From: an uncultured Clostridia bacterium
Lineage (GTDB): Bacteria; Bacillota; Clostridia; Oscillospirales; Ruminococcaceae
Assembly: GCA_947363605.1 (NCBI GenBank)
Contig: CANAQK010000004.1
Location: 1 to 64,000, forward strand
Length of the DNA stretch: 64,000 bases
Direction: 5' to 3'
A model generated the notes under the pieces. The model saw only the letters and a list, made by a program, of their open reading frames with translations, searched no databases and had not been told where the DNA came from. Positions 1 to 8,276 of this stretch are shown one piece after another. Each line of letters starts with the position of its first letter. The stretch's first letter is position 1. Made by a program: the position numbers and the translations under genes.

Positions 1-92
1 GCTTTGCAGAGGTTTTCGTTTTCCCTCGCGGTCGATCGCAAAAGGGTATCACGATCTGTGATACCCTTTCGCTTATATTGTGCTGTTCTATT

Positions 93-2114
93 TTACCACA
101 ATTTCCACCAAGCGTCGCCGGTCTGGGCGTTCTCGGTGACATTGGGCTTAACCGGATCGACCGGCTTGGATGCTTCATCCGCCGTATCCCGCGCGAAAAT
201 AACCGTTAACGTATGCGGGGCGGTAATATCCCGCAGGGTATAGCTCTTGCCGTCAGTCGGGATCTCTTCCCCATCCAGCAGGACTTTGCCTACTTTATAC
301 CCCTCGTCCGGCATAAAGGTGAAGGTCTTGTCTTCGCCGTCGTAGACGGTGCAGTCGCCCGGGGTTACCGAACCCATCCCCTGCGAACGGACGAAAATCC
401 AGTTTTCATCGATGCGGCTGGAATAGGAATAGCTGCCGCCGGAAGAACCGCTCGGACGGCTTGGCCGATCGGGAACAACGGGAGCGTTCTTGACAATACC
501 CCAGGAATAATGCGAGAAGTGATCCGTCTTGAACTGCATTATCCCGTGACCTACATAGGACGGAATGATAACATCCACCGACCCGTCGTCATTCTCCCGG
601 AAAATACGATATGCGCGGCCCGGGACAATCTCCAGCGAGTAGATCGACACAGTCATCAGCTTGCCGGGTGTATACTCGACCTTGGTGCCGTCGGTATACT
701 CCAGCGACAGGTCAAAGCCGTGCTGAATCTCACAGTTTTCCTTTTCCGCTTCCGTTTTTACGGCGGCGGAACTCGTGGTCTGGGGCGTGACCTTGAGGGT
801 AAGCCCTTTCGACTCATCAACCATGCCCTCGGGCAGATTGACCGAGAAACGATGGCCATCGTTCTGCTCCGGCTGATCCAGATTGACGACATAGGAGCCG
901 TCCTCCTGAGCGCCGGGCTTGGGAAGGATGAAATCCGGTTCTTCTGGATTACCCGGTTCTTCTGGATTACCCGGTTCTTCTGGATTACCCGGTTCTTCTG
1001 GATTACCCGGTTCGTCAGGTTCGCCCAAATCATCAGCGTTATTCTTCAGCCATTCCGGCCACTCCGGAAGCTCCTGCAGGTATTTCGGGAGCTTGGCGGT
1101 CAGCTCCTCGGCGGAAAGCTGGTTGCCGCCGAACTTCATAAATACCAATTCCAAGTTAGACAGACCGCTTAAATCCGGCAGTGTCGTAAGCTGTTTGTTA
1201 TCGGTCAAATATAAATGACCAAGCTTCGTCAGCTTTTCAAGCCCGTCCAGATTCGTCAGATTGGAATCCCTAATAGACAGATATTCCAGATTTGTCATTT
1301 GGGAAAGGGGAAACCAGGAAATCGGAATTGTAGTCGCATAGGAAAGATCCTCAATCGAAACAGGCCTTGAAACTTCGGATATTTTTTCGACCTTGCAATC
1401 ATTCAATGAGAGAAGGTACAAACGAGGCCGCTCAAGCAGGGGAGCTGCATCCGGAATTACAAAGCCGCTTAAGACGATTTTAGCCAGCTTGTCCATTTGT
1501 TTTACAGTGTTGACCAGGTTTGTACCATCCAATTGATTCTTTGAACTGATGTTGCTGATATGTAATTCGGTAATATTGGTATTTTTCAGCGGGGAAAAAT
1601 CCCGAATGTTTGGAGTATCCATCAACTGTAAATTGCGAAGACTGTCCAGGTTTTTCAGCGGGCCGAGATCCGTGATCTCATGATTCCAAGATAAAGCAAA
1701 TTCCTCAAGGTGTTCCAGCTTTTGCAACGGGGACAAATCGGTAAGCTTAGAGTATTTCAAACTGCTGGCACGGTAAAGCCAAAGACATTTTAAGCTTTTA
1801 AAATATTCAATACCCTTTAAGCTATTGACCTCGATAAAATCATCATCATGACCAAAGCTCGTCGTGATTTCCTCAGCTACCTCTGCCTCAGCTACGGTGA
1901 GCACCCCGTCCTTGTTCTGGTCCCCGCTTCTCACCGCCGCTACATACAGCCCCCTATCCGGGACCCCGGTGTCGTTGTTGTAGACATAACTCTCCGGGTT
2001 GTTCCAGTCCGTCGTACCCTTGGTCATGTCCACTTCGCCGATGTCCACCGCCGCCGCGGGAATGCTCGTAACCGCCAGCAATCCCGTCAGCAGCAGCGCC
2101 AATCCTTTTTTCAT
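93..2114 (-). CDS. Secreted leucine-rich-repeat protein with EF-hand-like motif and InlB-type C-terminal repeat
   Basis: 673 aa. The start at 2114 is chosen because GGAGGA lies about 8 nt upstream; an in-frame ATG at 2120 sits too close to it. Residues 1-21 form a signal peptide (KK, hydrophobic core, AAA). Next comes an EF-hand/dockerin-like calcium loop (DQNKDGVLTVAEAE) at about 65-80, then roughly eight leucine-rich repeats of 22-24 residues (LKGIEYFKSLKCLWL, LSPLQKLEHL, LTKLGHLYL), a PGNPEE linker encoded by a tandem repeat, a beta-rich region, a Gly/Ser/Tyr linker and a C-terminal domain of the bacterial InlB B-repeat type (GSVTPGDCTVYDGEDKTF). There is no LPxTG or membrane anchor. It is probably exported and acts at the cell surface in binding; the ligand is unknown. 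It follows the AraC-type gene in the same direction but has its own promoter and lies beyond that gene's terminator. Confidence 0.85.
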   Translation of the reverse strand: MKKGLALLLTGLLAVTSIPAAAVDIGEVDMTKGTTDWNNPESYVYNNDTGVPDRGLYVAAVRSGDQNKDGVLTVAEAEVAEEITTSFGHDDDFIEVNSLKGIEYFKSLKCLWLYRASSLKYSKLTDLSPLQKLEHLEEFALSWNHEITDLGPLKNLDSLRNLQLMDTPNIRDFSPLKNTNITELHISNISSKNQLDGTNLVNTVKQMDKLAKIVLSGFVIPDAAPLLERPRLYLLSLNDCKVEKISEVSRPVSIEDLSYATTIPISWFPLSQMTNLEYLSIRDSNLTNLDGLEKLTKLGHLYLTDNKQLTTLPDLSGLSNLELVFMKFGGNQLSAEELTAKLPKYLQELPEWPEWLKNNADDLGEPDEPGNPEEPGNPEEPGNPEEPGNPEEPDFILPKPGAQEDGSYVVNLDQPEQNDGHRFSVNLPEGMVDESKGLTLKVTPQTTSSAAVKTEAEKENCEIQHGFDLSLEYTDGTKVEYTPGKLMTVSIYSLEIVPGRAYRIFRENDDGSVDVIIPSYVGHGIMQFKTDHFSHYSWGIVKNAPVVPDRPSRPSGSSGGSYSYSSRIDENWIFVRSQGMGSVTPGDCTVYDGEDKTFTFMPDEGYKVGKVLLDGEEIPTDGKSYTLRDITAPHTLTVIFARDTADEASKPVDPVKPNVTENAQTGDAWWKLW
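935..1006 (-). repeat. 18-bp tandem repeat, four perfect copies, in the LRR gene
   Basis: Four identical head-to-tail 18-bp units (935-952, 953-970, 971-988, 989-1006), followed by a degenerate fifth unit to about 1020. On the coding strand each unit encodes one EEPGNP hexapeptide, making the Pro/Glu-rich linker between the LRR domain and the C-terminal domains. The exact identity of the units suggests recent copy-number change by slippage. Confidence 0.95.
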
Positions 2115-2199
2115 TTCCATTCCTCCTATTTTTATTGGATGCTTTCCCAGGATCAGCCCGCCGGGAGCGCCCCGCCCCCGGCCGCTTATCCCGAGAAAC

Positions 2200-2236
2200 A
2201 AAAGTACCGTGTATGTCCAACATACACGGTACTTTT
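2200..2236 (-). promoter_or_regulatory. Perfect 16-bp hairpin in the leader of the LRR gene
   Basis: Perfect inverted repeat, arms 2200-2215 and 2221-2236, with a 5-nt loop. Read leftward it is followed by a moderately T-rich stretch (TTTTGTTTC) and then by the LRR gene start about 85 nt on. It could be a transcription attenuator, an mRNA-stabilising hairpin or an operator. Only the structure is seen. Confidence 0.6.
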
Positions 2237-2273
2237 AAAAGCAACACAATAAAAACCAATCACGCGTTTCTTC

Positions 2274-2302
2274 TTGATTTTGACAGAAAAAGCGCGTATA
2301 AT
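2274..2302 (+). promoter_or_regulatory. Candidate sigma-A promoter, rightward
   Basis: TTGATT (2274-2279), 17-nt spacer, TATAAT (2297-2302). No rightward gene follows; the transcript would run antisense to the LRR leader through the hairpin at 2356-2379. Confidence 0.45.
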
Positions 2303-2355
2303 GGTTTTGCAGTGCGGAAGAATCCGTTGTGTATGTGGGTTGACACATAGACAGG

Positions 2356-2379
2356 CATGGAGGTGTTGCCGCACCTCCA
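2356..2379. promoter_or_regulatory. 9-bp hairpin in the LRR leader
   Basis: ATGGAGGTG is followed by a 6-nt loop and CACCTCCAT. Because it holds GGAGG it could mask or mimic a ribosome binding site, but no coding region starts immediately after it on either strand. Confidence 0.4.
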
Positions 2380-2407
2380 TACTGCTGCACTCTTGTTTCT
2401 CAATGCC

Positions 2408-2436
2408 ATTATACCTCCCCCTGCCGGAAAATGCAA
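2408..2436 (-). promoter_or_regulatory. Candidate sigma-A promoter of the LRR gene
   Basis: On the minus strand TTGCAT (2436-2431), 17-nt spacer and a perfect TATAAT (2413-2408). It lies just past the AraC-gene terminator and would give an LRR transcript with a leader of about 285 nt holding two hairpins (2356-2379 and 2200-2236). Confidence 0.55.
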
Positions 2437-2494
2437 GGGGAAGTTTTCGTTTTTAAGGGGGATTTCCTCCCTCCCAAGGCAGACCTGCAGCCAA

Positions 2495-2537
2495 AGAGAA
2501 AAAACACGGCCGGAAGGAAACTTCCGGCCGTGTTTGA
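2495..2537 (-). terminator. Rho-independent terminator of the AraC-type gene
   Basis: Arms 2502-2516 and 2521-2535 form a perfect 15-bp GC-rich stem with a 4-nt loop. Read leftward it is followed by TTTTTTCTCTTT. It starts 6 nt past the stop codon of the AraC-type gene at 2542. Confidence 0.9.
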
Positions 2538-2541
2538 CATT

Positions 2542-4044
2542 TTACGAGTTCATTGCCGCGTGCCCGGCTAAAAGCTGGATCTCCCCCGCCAGGAACTGGA
2601 GCGGATTGCCATCGTCCCCCATCTTCGCGGCTTCGGCCTGAAGCCGCTCCTGCACCCACTGAAGAGTTCCGACCAATCTGCGGAGAGGGCTTTCCTCCGT
2701 CGGGCCGCCTGCTTGGAGAAGGGTTTCCATCCGGGTACAGACCCCTTCTAAAGCAGCCTTTTGTTCCGCATCCAGCTGCGGTTCCAGCCGCTGGACCTCC
2801 CCTTTCAGATAAAAGAGCAGGATCCGGCTTTGGAAAACCCGGTCGTTATACAGCTTTTCGCCGCTGCGTTCCAGAACAGGTTCTTTCCCCTGGGAAGCCA
2901 GCCCCTGGACTAGATCCTCGGACAGGTTCCCGAAGAACTGGAGCGTTTCTTCCAGCTGCTCCCGGAAAGCCTGGATCGGCTCCAGCTGCGGTTTCCGGGA
3001 GGAATCCCGCAGGAGTTCCATATTGGCGGCGGAAGCGGCGATATCCAGCCGGAAAAGGTCATCCTCCAACGCCGATACCCGCACATCCTCCAGCGCCAGG
3101 GAGGAGATCTCCTCCGCAAGGGCGCGGAGCTCCTCCGCAATATAGCCCAGCCCGGGTTCCAGCGCCTGCGCCGCTGCATTCCCCTTTTCTGCCGCCGCCC
3201 GCAGCTTCTGGGCCGCTGTATCCCGCATATCTTTGAAAATCAGCGAGGACAGCTCATTAAAAAGCCCTGCAATTTCCCCGCTTTTGACCTGGGCGTTCCG
3301 GGCCAGCCCAATATACTGCTGGCATACCGGTTCCAGCGTGGGGCGGTGCTCCGGCTTCGCCCTTGCCGACAGCAGCCGGGTCTGGAAAGCCAGGATATTC
3401 GACCGGAAAGCAGCATCCTCCACCGCTTTCACGATCAAAAAGCGCGCGGATATTCCGTCCGGCCGCTGTAAAATGCCGGTGATCCGCTCCAGCAAAGCGC
3501 CCAGTTCCTCCGCCATGGCATCGGCATTGGCAGAAGCCGTATTCCAGAACTCGGCATAGAGAGCCGCTGTATTCGGATCCGCCTCTCTGCTCTTCCGGGT
3601 ATATGCCGCGGCTTCTTTGATTTGGACAATCAGATTGTTCAGGTTCCGGATCATTTCGTCTGTCGTCTTGGAATAAAGCATGATTTTCCTCTCTTTCTGC
3701 ATCTTCAGGGAACAGATGGAAAAATGATATTTCCGATAGTCCTTCGGGGACACGCCCATATACGCCCGGAAACTGCGGGTGAACCCTTCATGGGATTCAT
3801 AACCGTATTTTAACGCAATATCCAGAATACTGGCCTCTGTCCCGGCCAGATCTGCCGCAGCCAGAAGGATCCGGCGCCGGGTGACATATCTCATGACGCT
3901 TTCCCCTATCATCTCCCGGAACAAACGCTGGTAATGGTATTTGGACACATGGATGCTGCCCGCAATCCTTTCAACTGTCAGCTTTTCCAGAATATTTTCC
4001 TCGATTACCGCGAGGGAACGGGATACCGGATTGGTATTCTCCAT
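2542..4044 (-). CDS. AraC-family transcriptional regulator with long helical C-terminal region
   Basis: 500 aa. Start at 4044 follows GGAGGTGGAAAG; an upstream in-frame extension to 4266 lacks a ribosome binding site. Residues about 10-110 are a two-helix-turn-helix AraC/XylS DNA-binding domain (LTVERIAGSIHVSKYHYQRLF; ILDIALKYGYESHEGFTRSFRAYMGVSPKDYR). The domain is at the N-terminus, the reverse of classical AraC. The remaining 390 or so residues are predicted mostly helical, Ala/Leu/Glu-rich and without a recognised ligand fold; they may sense an effector or mediate oligomerisation. Single gene with its own terminator. Regulated target not visible; the neighbouring LRR gene is one candidate. 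Confidence 0.85.
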   Translation of the reverse strand: MENTNPVSRSLAVIEENILEKLTVERIAGSIHVSKYHYQRLFREMIGESVMRYVTRRRILLAAADLAGTEASILDIALKYGYESHEGFTRSFRAYMGVSPKDYRKYHFSICSLKMQKERKIMLYSKTTDEMIRNLNNLIVQIKEAAAYTRKSREADPNTAALYAEFWNTASANADAMAEELGALLERITGILQRPDGISARFLIVKAVEDAAFRSNILAFQTRLLSARAKPEHRPTLEPVCQQYIGLARNAQVKSGEIAGLFNELSSLIFKDMRDTAAQKLRAAAEKGNAAAQALEPGLGYIAEELRALAEEISSLALEDVRVSALEDDLFRLDIAASAANMELLRDSSRKPQLEPIQAFREQLEETLQFFGNLSEDLVQGLASQGKEPVLERSGEKLYNDRVFQSRILLFYLKGEVQRLEPQLDAEQKAALEGVCTRMETLLQAGGPTEESPLRRLVGTLQWVQERLQAEAAKMGDDGNPLQFLAGEIQLLAGHAAMNS

Positions 4045-4690
4045 CTTTCCACCTCCTTTATGGTTGAGAACCTGTATGCACAACCATCGAACACGATTTG
4101 CCCGGTGCTTTTTCAGGCAGACTGCGTTCATTTTCCTTGCCATACGGCAAGGATACCTGCCAAAAATGGCCTTGCCTGCCCGAAAAAACCCTCGGGCATC
4201 CGGCATCCTCTGATTGTACATACCGGTTCTGAAAGCCCTGTTCAGTAGAGCTTTCCTGAATGACAATTACAGGATACCGCAAGCAGCCGCTTTTTTCTTG
4301 ACGGAAAATGCGCTTTTCAATTTTATTCTAACACAACGGTGGACTATCCGGAATGGAAATCTTCCTGGGGCTGTTCCGAAAAAACGCCCCGCGGGCGCGG
4401 TCCCGATGCCGGACTGCTGGTCTCCAGGCGCCCGGCGGATTATGTGGCGGAGAAAAGCCCGAACCCCCACCGGCTTAGCCGACGGGGGTTCGTTATTTGG
4501 ATCATGCCGCGCCGGACGGCTTAATCAACTGTCTCAACGGTTCAGCCGTTTGGGGCGGAGCCTCTTCCCTGCCCCCTACAGGGCTTCCCGTGTGAAACAA
4601 CAAAAGCGGCGCAGGGATTTTACAAATTCCCTACACCGCCGCAAGTACACAGCCTCAATTTTCCCCTGCGAAAAACCCGGCAAGGGGGTA
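4045..4690. other. Gene-free spacer with two hairpins
   Basis: No supported coding region. Two inverted repeats are visible: 4460-4468 with 4484-4492 (9 bp, with a small inner CGGC/GCCG stem in the loop), and 4606-4641, where an outer GCGGC/GCCGC stem encloses AGGGA/TCCCT. The second, read leftward, is followed by TTTTGTTGTTT and may be a terminator for leftward transcription. Confidence 0.5.
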
Positions 4691-4694
4691 TAAT
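4689..4694 (+). promoter_or_regulatory. -10 box upstream of the three-hairpin RNA
   Basis: A perfect TATAAT at 4689-4694. The -35 region 17 nt upstream is poor (CTGCGA), so either the promoter is weak or activated, or the box is chance. A transcript would begin near 4701 and enter the three hairpins. Confidence 0.4.
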
Positions 4695-4699
4695 GAAAA

Positions 4700-4791
4700 G
4701 CAGGCGCAGTATATCTGCTGCGCAGGAGAGAGGCGTTCTCCTGCATAGGGCCGGACAGGTGTTATCAGCACCCGTCCGGCCTGCCTTTTTG
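4700..4791 (+). ncRNA. Candidate structured small RNA with intrinsic terminator
   Basis: About 90 nt with three successive hairpins: an imperfect GCGCA/TGCGC stem (4704-4723), a perfect CAGGAGA/TCTCCTG stem (4723-4729 with 4737-4743, 7-nt loop), and a terminator stem of 13 pairs with one mismatch (4749-4761 with 4769-4781) followed by TGCCTTTTTG. A TATAAT lies 6 nt upstream. It has no useful ORF and no match to a family recognised by eye. It may be a free sRNA or a terminated leader. The GGAGA in hairpin 2 could interact with ribosome-binding-site or anti-SD sequences. Confidence 0.5.
4749..4790 (+). terminator. Intrinsic terminator closing the small RNA
   Basis: Stem 4749-4761 / 4769-4781 (one A-C mismatch), 7-nt loop, then a T-tract at 4786-4790. 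It ends transcription before the hisS promoter. Confidence 0.8.
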
Positions 4792-4912
4792 TCGCCTGCC
4801 CTTAATTATATAGCTCTTGGCAAGAGAATGCAAGCGGCATTTTCGGGCAGGACAAGCAGGGCTGGAGGATGTCCAACCGACAAGGCCCTGTGTGAAAATT
4901 TTCCTGCGGGCG

Positions 4913-4941
4913 TTGTGTAAAACAGGCGGTTGTGCTATAAT
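4913..4941 (+). promoter_or_regulatory. Promoter of the hisS-aspS operon
   Basis: TTGTGT (4913-4918), exactly 17-nt spacer, TATAAT (4936-4941). The transcript would have a leader of about 145 nt before hisS. No T-box signature (AGGGUGG or a specifier/terminator pair) is visible in that leader. Confidence 0.75.
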
Positions 4942-5092
4942 GAATTTTATATACTGCTTACACAGAGAGAAGCTGCCCCGGCACGGCACCGAACCACGCC
5001 TCCTCCGGCTTGCGGGAGAACGGGAAGGCTTTTCTTTTCCGGTTTATCCGCGAAACAAATCTATTCTTTATCCAGCAGGAAGGAGAATCCAC

Positions 5093-6442
5093 ATGGGAAT
5101 CAACGCACCAAGAGGGACACAGGATGTCCTTCCGACCGAAAGCTATAAATGGCAGGCGCTCGAACGCCTGCTCCACGAAATTGCCGCCCTCTACGGCTTC
5201 CGCGAGCTCCGCACCCCCACCTTTGAGCAGATGGACCTGTTCCAAAGGGGGGTAGGCGATACCACGGACGTCGTCCAAAAGGAAATGTTCGAAGTCCGCG
5301 CCCAAAAAGGGACGGATCTTTTCGCCCTCCGGCCGGAGGGAACGGCGGGGGCTGTCCGCGCCGCCATCGAAAACGGGCTGCTAAACGATGCCCTGCCCCT
5401 GAAAGCTTATTATATCGCCTCCTGCTTCCGGCACGAACGTCCCCAGGCCGGCCGTCTTCGGGAATTCCATCAGTTCGGCTGCGAGCTGTTCGGCGCCGCT
5501 TCCCCGGCGGCAGACGCAGAGGTGATCGCGATTGCAGGCCATGCCCTCAGTATGCTGGGGCTGAAAGGGATCGAACTGAACCTGAATTCGATCGGCTGTC
5601 CGGAATGCCGGCGGAACTACTACCAGGCCCTTCGCGCCTATTTCGAAGCCTATACGGACCGGCTCTGCCCCACCTGCCTGGTACGGTTGGAGAAAAACCC
5701 CATGCGCCTGCTGGACTGCAAGGTTCCGGAATGCGGGGAAATTGCGAAAGACGCACCTGTTATGCTGGACTACCTCTGCGAAGACTGCAAAACGCATTTT
5801 GAATCAGTCAAATCCCGGCTGTACGCCCAGGGGATCGGGTTCAAGATCAATCCCCGGATTGTCCGCGGGCTGGATTATTATACCCGGACAGTGTTTGAAT
5901 TTATTTCCACCGGAATCGGCGCACAGGGAACCGTCTGCGCCGGTGGGCGGTATGACGGGCTGGTCCAGGAGCTGGGCGGAAAGCCTACGCCGGGGCTGGG
6001 CTTCGGTATGGGATTGGAACGGGTCCTGCTGCTGCTGGAGGAACAGGGCATTGTCCTTCAGGAGCCGCGGCAATGCGACCTGTATATCGGCAGCATGGGC
6101 GAAGAGGCCAACCGGAAAGCCTGCGAGCTGGCGGCTTCCCTCCGGCGGGAGGGCTTCTGGGTGGAATGCGACCTGATGGCCCGGAGCGTCAAAGCCCAAA
6201 TGAAATATGCCAACAAGCTGGGGGCGCGGATGTCCCTGATCCTGGGCGAAAACGAGCTCCAGACCGGGAAAGCGCTCCTGAAGGACATGGAGAGCGGCGA
6301 ACAGAAAGAAACCGCGTTCGAAACCGAGCTGATGAACCTGCTCTATGATGCCATGCTGGCCAGAGAGGCCGACAGCGTTGCGGAACAAATCGGGCCGGAT
6401 GCGTTTAAACGGATTCTGGGGCTGGAGCCTCAGGCAAAATAA
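5093..6442 (+). CDS. hisS: Histidyl-tRNA synthetase
   Basis: 449 aa, a normal length. Class II aminoacyl-tRNA synthetase charging tRNA-His in the cytoplasm. Start at 5093 follows GGAAGGAGAATCCAC and gives the family N-terminus GINAPRGTQDVLP; upstream in-frame sequence is leader. Visible: motif 2 region (FRHERPQAGRLREFHQFGCE), ATP-site LRPEGTA, the histidine-specific RGLDYYTRTVFEF and AGGRYDGL elements, motif 3 GLGFGMGLERVLLLL, and a C-terminal anticodon-binding domain. A Cys-rich insertion (CPECRR, CPTC, CEDC) is of the zinc-binding type seen in many clostridial HisRS. aspS follows 15 nt downstream. Confidence 0.97.
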   Translation: MGINAPRGTQDVLPTESYKWQALERLLHEIAALYGFRELRTPTFEQMDLFQRGVGDTTDVVQKEMFEVRAQKGTDLFALRPEGTAGAVRAAIENGLLNDALPLKAYYIASCFRHERPQAGRLREFHQFGCELFGAASPAADAEVIAIAGHALSMLGLKGIELNLNSIGCPECRRNYYQALRAYFEAYTDRLCPTCLVRLEKNPMRLLDCKVPECGEIAKDAPVMLDYLCEDCKTHFESVKSRLYAQGIGFKINPRIVRGLDYYTRTVFEFISTGIGAQGTVCAGGRYDGLVQELGGKPTPGLGFGMGLERVLLLLEEQGIVLQEPRQCDLYIGSMGEEANRKACELAASLRREGFWVECDLMARSVKAQMKYANKLGARMSLILGENELQTGKALLKDMESGEQKETAFETELMNLLYDAMLAREADSVAEQIGPDAFKRILGLEPQAK

Positions 6443-6457
6443 GAGGAGGAAACAGGC

Positions 6458-8245
6458 ATGACTGAAACCATGGGAACATTACGAAGAACACATTACTGCA
6501 CAGAAGTAACGGAAGCGGATATCGGGCGCGAGGTTGTCGTAGCCGGATTTACCCAGCGCCAGCGGGACAAAGGCCCTCTAGTTTTCATTGACCTGCGGGA
6601 CCGTACCGGCATTCTCCAGCTGACCTTTGACGACCGGACCGACCGTGCTGTCTTTGAGAAAGCCAAATCCGTCAAAAGCGAATATGTGCTGATCGCCAAA
6701 GGCGAAGTGCTGAAGCGGGAAAGCATCAACCCGGAACTGAAAACCGGTACCATCGAAGTACTGGTTTCCGAGCTGCGGATCTTGGCTTCTGCCCAGACCC
6801 CTCCCTTCCATATCAATTCCGAAACCAAGGTCAACGATGAAATTGCGCTGGCCTATCGCTATCTGGATCTGCGGCGGGAAAAGCTCCAGCAAAACCTTCA
6901 GATCCGGCATCAGGTCGCCAAGGTCACCCGGGATTATTTCTACGAAAACGGGTTCCTGGAGATCGAAACCCCTATGATGATGAAATCCACCCCGGAGGGC
7001 GCGCGGGATTATCTTGTCCCCTCCAGGCTGCACGAAGGGAAGTTTTACGCTCTCCCCCAGTCCCCCCAGATCTACAAGCAGCTGCTGATGGTCGCCGGAT
7101 ATGACCGTTATATCCAACTGGCCCGCTGTTTCCGGGATGAGGACCTTCGCGCGGACCGCCAGCCTGAATTCACCCAGATTGACCTGGAAATGAGCTTTGT
7201 CGATGTGGAGGATATCCTCTGCATGACCGAAGGCTATATTTCCCGCCTGATGAAAGAGGTCAAAGGGATGGAACTCCCCCTCCCGCTCCCCCGGATGACC
7301 TACCGGGAGGCCATGGAGCGGTACGGCTCCGACAAACCGGACACCCGGTTCGGCATGGAACTGACCGACCTCTCCGCAACTGTCAAAGGCTGCGGCTTCT
7401 CTGTCTTTTCCTCGGCTGTCGAAGCCGGTGGGAGCGTCCGCGCCATCCTGGCCAAAAACGCCGCCTCCCTGCTGACCCGCAAGGAAATCGACAAGCTGAT
7501 TGAACAGGCCAAAGGCATCGGCGCAAAAGGGCTGTCTTATATCCGCTGGGTGGATGAACAACCCTCCTGCTCCTTCGCCAAATTCCTAACCGAAGAAGAA
7601 CTGAACGCCCTGCTTGAAAAGCTGGGCTGTGAAAAGGGCGACGTCGTCCTGATTGCAGCCGATAAAAACAGCGTGGTCCTTCCGGTGCTGGGGCAGCTCC
7701 GGCTGACCGTTGCCAAAAAGCTGGACATCATCCCAGAGGGCTATAACTACCTTTGGATCACCGAATTCCCCTTCTTCGAACAGGATGAGGAAACCGGGAA
7801 CTGGGTAGCGATGCACCATCCTTTCACCATGCCGCTGGATGAATGCGTCGCGAGCCTGGACAGCGACCCCGGCTCTGTACGGGCCAAATGCTACGACCTG
7901 GTTCTGAACGGCGTTGAGCTGGCCAGCGGTTCGATCCGCATCACCGACTATGAGCTCCAGCAGAAAATGTTTGAGGCGCTCGGCATGACCGAGGAAGAGA
8001 TCGACGCCAAATTCGGCTTCCTGGTCAACGCCTACCGCTACGGCGCGCCGCCTCACGGCGGGATAGGTCTGGGCTTGGACCGCCTGTCCATGGTGCTCTG
8101 CGGGGCGGAAAGCCTGCGGGACGTCGTCGCCTTCCCCAAGGTGCAGAATGCCAGCGAACTGATGAGCGCCTGCCCCTCTGAAGTGGACCCGCTCCAGCTG
8201 GAGGAGCTTCACATTGCACTGAAACCGTCCGGCGCAGAGGAATAA
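6458..8245 (+). CDS. aspS: Aspartyl-tRNA synthetase (bacterial type)
   Basis: 595 aa, the usual bacterial AspRS length, with all parts present: N-terminal OB-fold anticodon-binding domain (about 20-110), class II motif 1, motif 2 (FRDEDLRADRQPEFTQID), the bacterial GAD insertion (about 300-420) and motif 3 (GGIGLGLDRL). It aminoacylates tRNA-Asp. A strong GAGGAGG precedes the ATG and the 15-nt gap to hisS implies cotranscription. In Bacillota hisS-aspS is a classical operon. Confidence 0.97.
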   Translation: MTETMGTLRRTHYCTEVTEADIGREVVVAGFTQRQRDKGPLVFIDLRDRTGILQLTFDDRTDRAVFEKAKSVKSEYVLIAKGEVLKRESINPELKTGTIEVLVSELRILASAQTPPFHINSETKVNDEIALAYRYLDLRREKLQQNLQIRHQVAKVTRDYFYENGFLEIETPMMMKSTPEGARDYLVPSRLHEGKFYALPQSPQIYKQLLMVAGYDRYIQLARCFRDEDLRADRQPEFTQIDLEMSFVDVEDILCMTEGYISRLMKEVKGMELPLPLPRMTYREAMERYGSDKPDTRFGMELTDLSATVKGCGFSVFSSAVEAGGSVRAILAKNAASLLTRKEIDKLIEQAKGIGAKGLSYIRWVDEQPSCSFAKFLTEEELNALLEKLGCEKGDVVLIAADKNSVVLPVLGQLRLTVAKKLDIIPEGYNYLWITEFPFFEQDEETGNWVAMHHPFTMPLDECVASLDSDPGSVRAKCYDLVLNGVELASGSIRITDYELQQKMFEALGMTEEEIDAKFGFLVNAYRYGAPPHGGIGLGLDRLSMVLCGAESLRDVVAFPKVQNASELMSACPSEVDPLQLEELHIALKPSGAEE

Positions 8246-8276
8246 CCCTCGCCAAACTGCAAAGGAGGACTGACAA

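Noticed and set aside
935..1006. Possible CRISPR-like short repeats
   Set aside because: Units are contiguous with no spacers and encode EEPGNP in frame; not a CRISPR array. No array was found anywhere in the window.
213..1172. Long plus-strand reading frame opposite the LRR gene
   Set aside because: Antisense of a well-supported gene; no ribosome binding site, and its repeat region mirrors the 18-bp coding repeats.
2135..2350. Small plus-strand frame across the LRR leader
   Set aside because: It crosses a perfect hairpin and has no start signals; noncoding leader is the better explanation.
4942..5092. T-box riboswitch in the hisS leader
   Set aside because: Leader position is suggestive, but no T-box consensus or terminator/antiterminator pair is visible.
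6578..7561. 327-codon frame antisense to aspS
   Set aside because: High-GC shadow of a fully conserved synthetase gene; no start signals.
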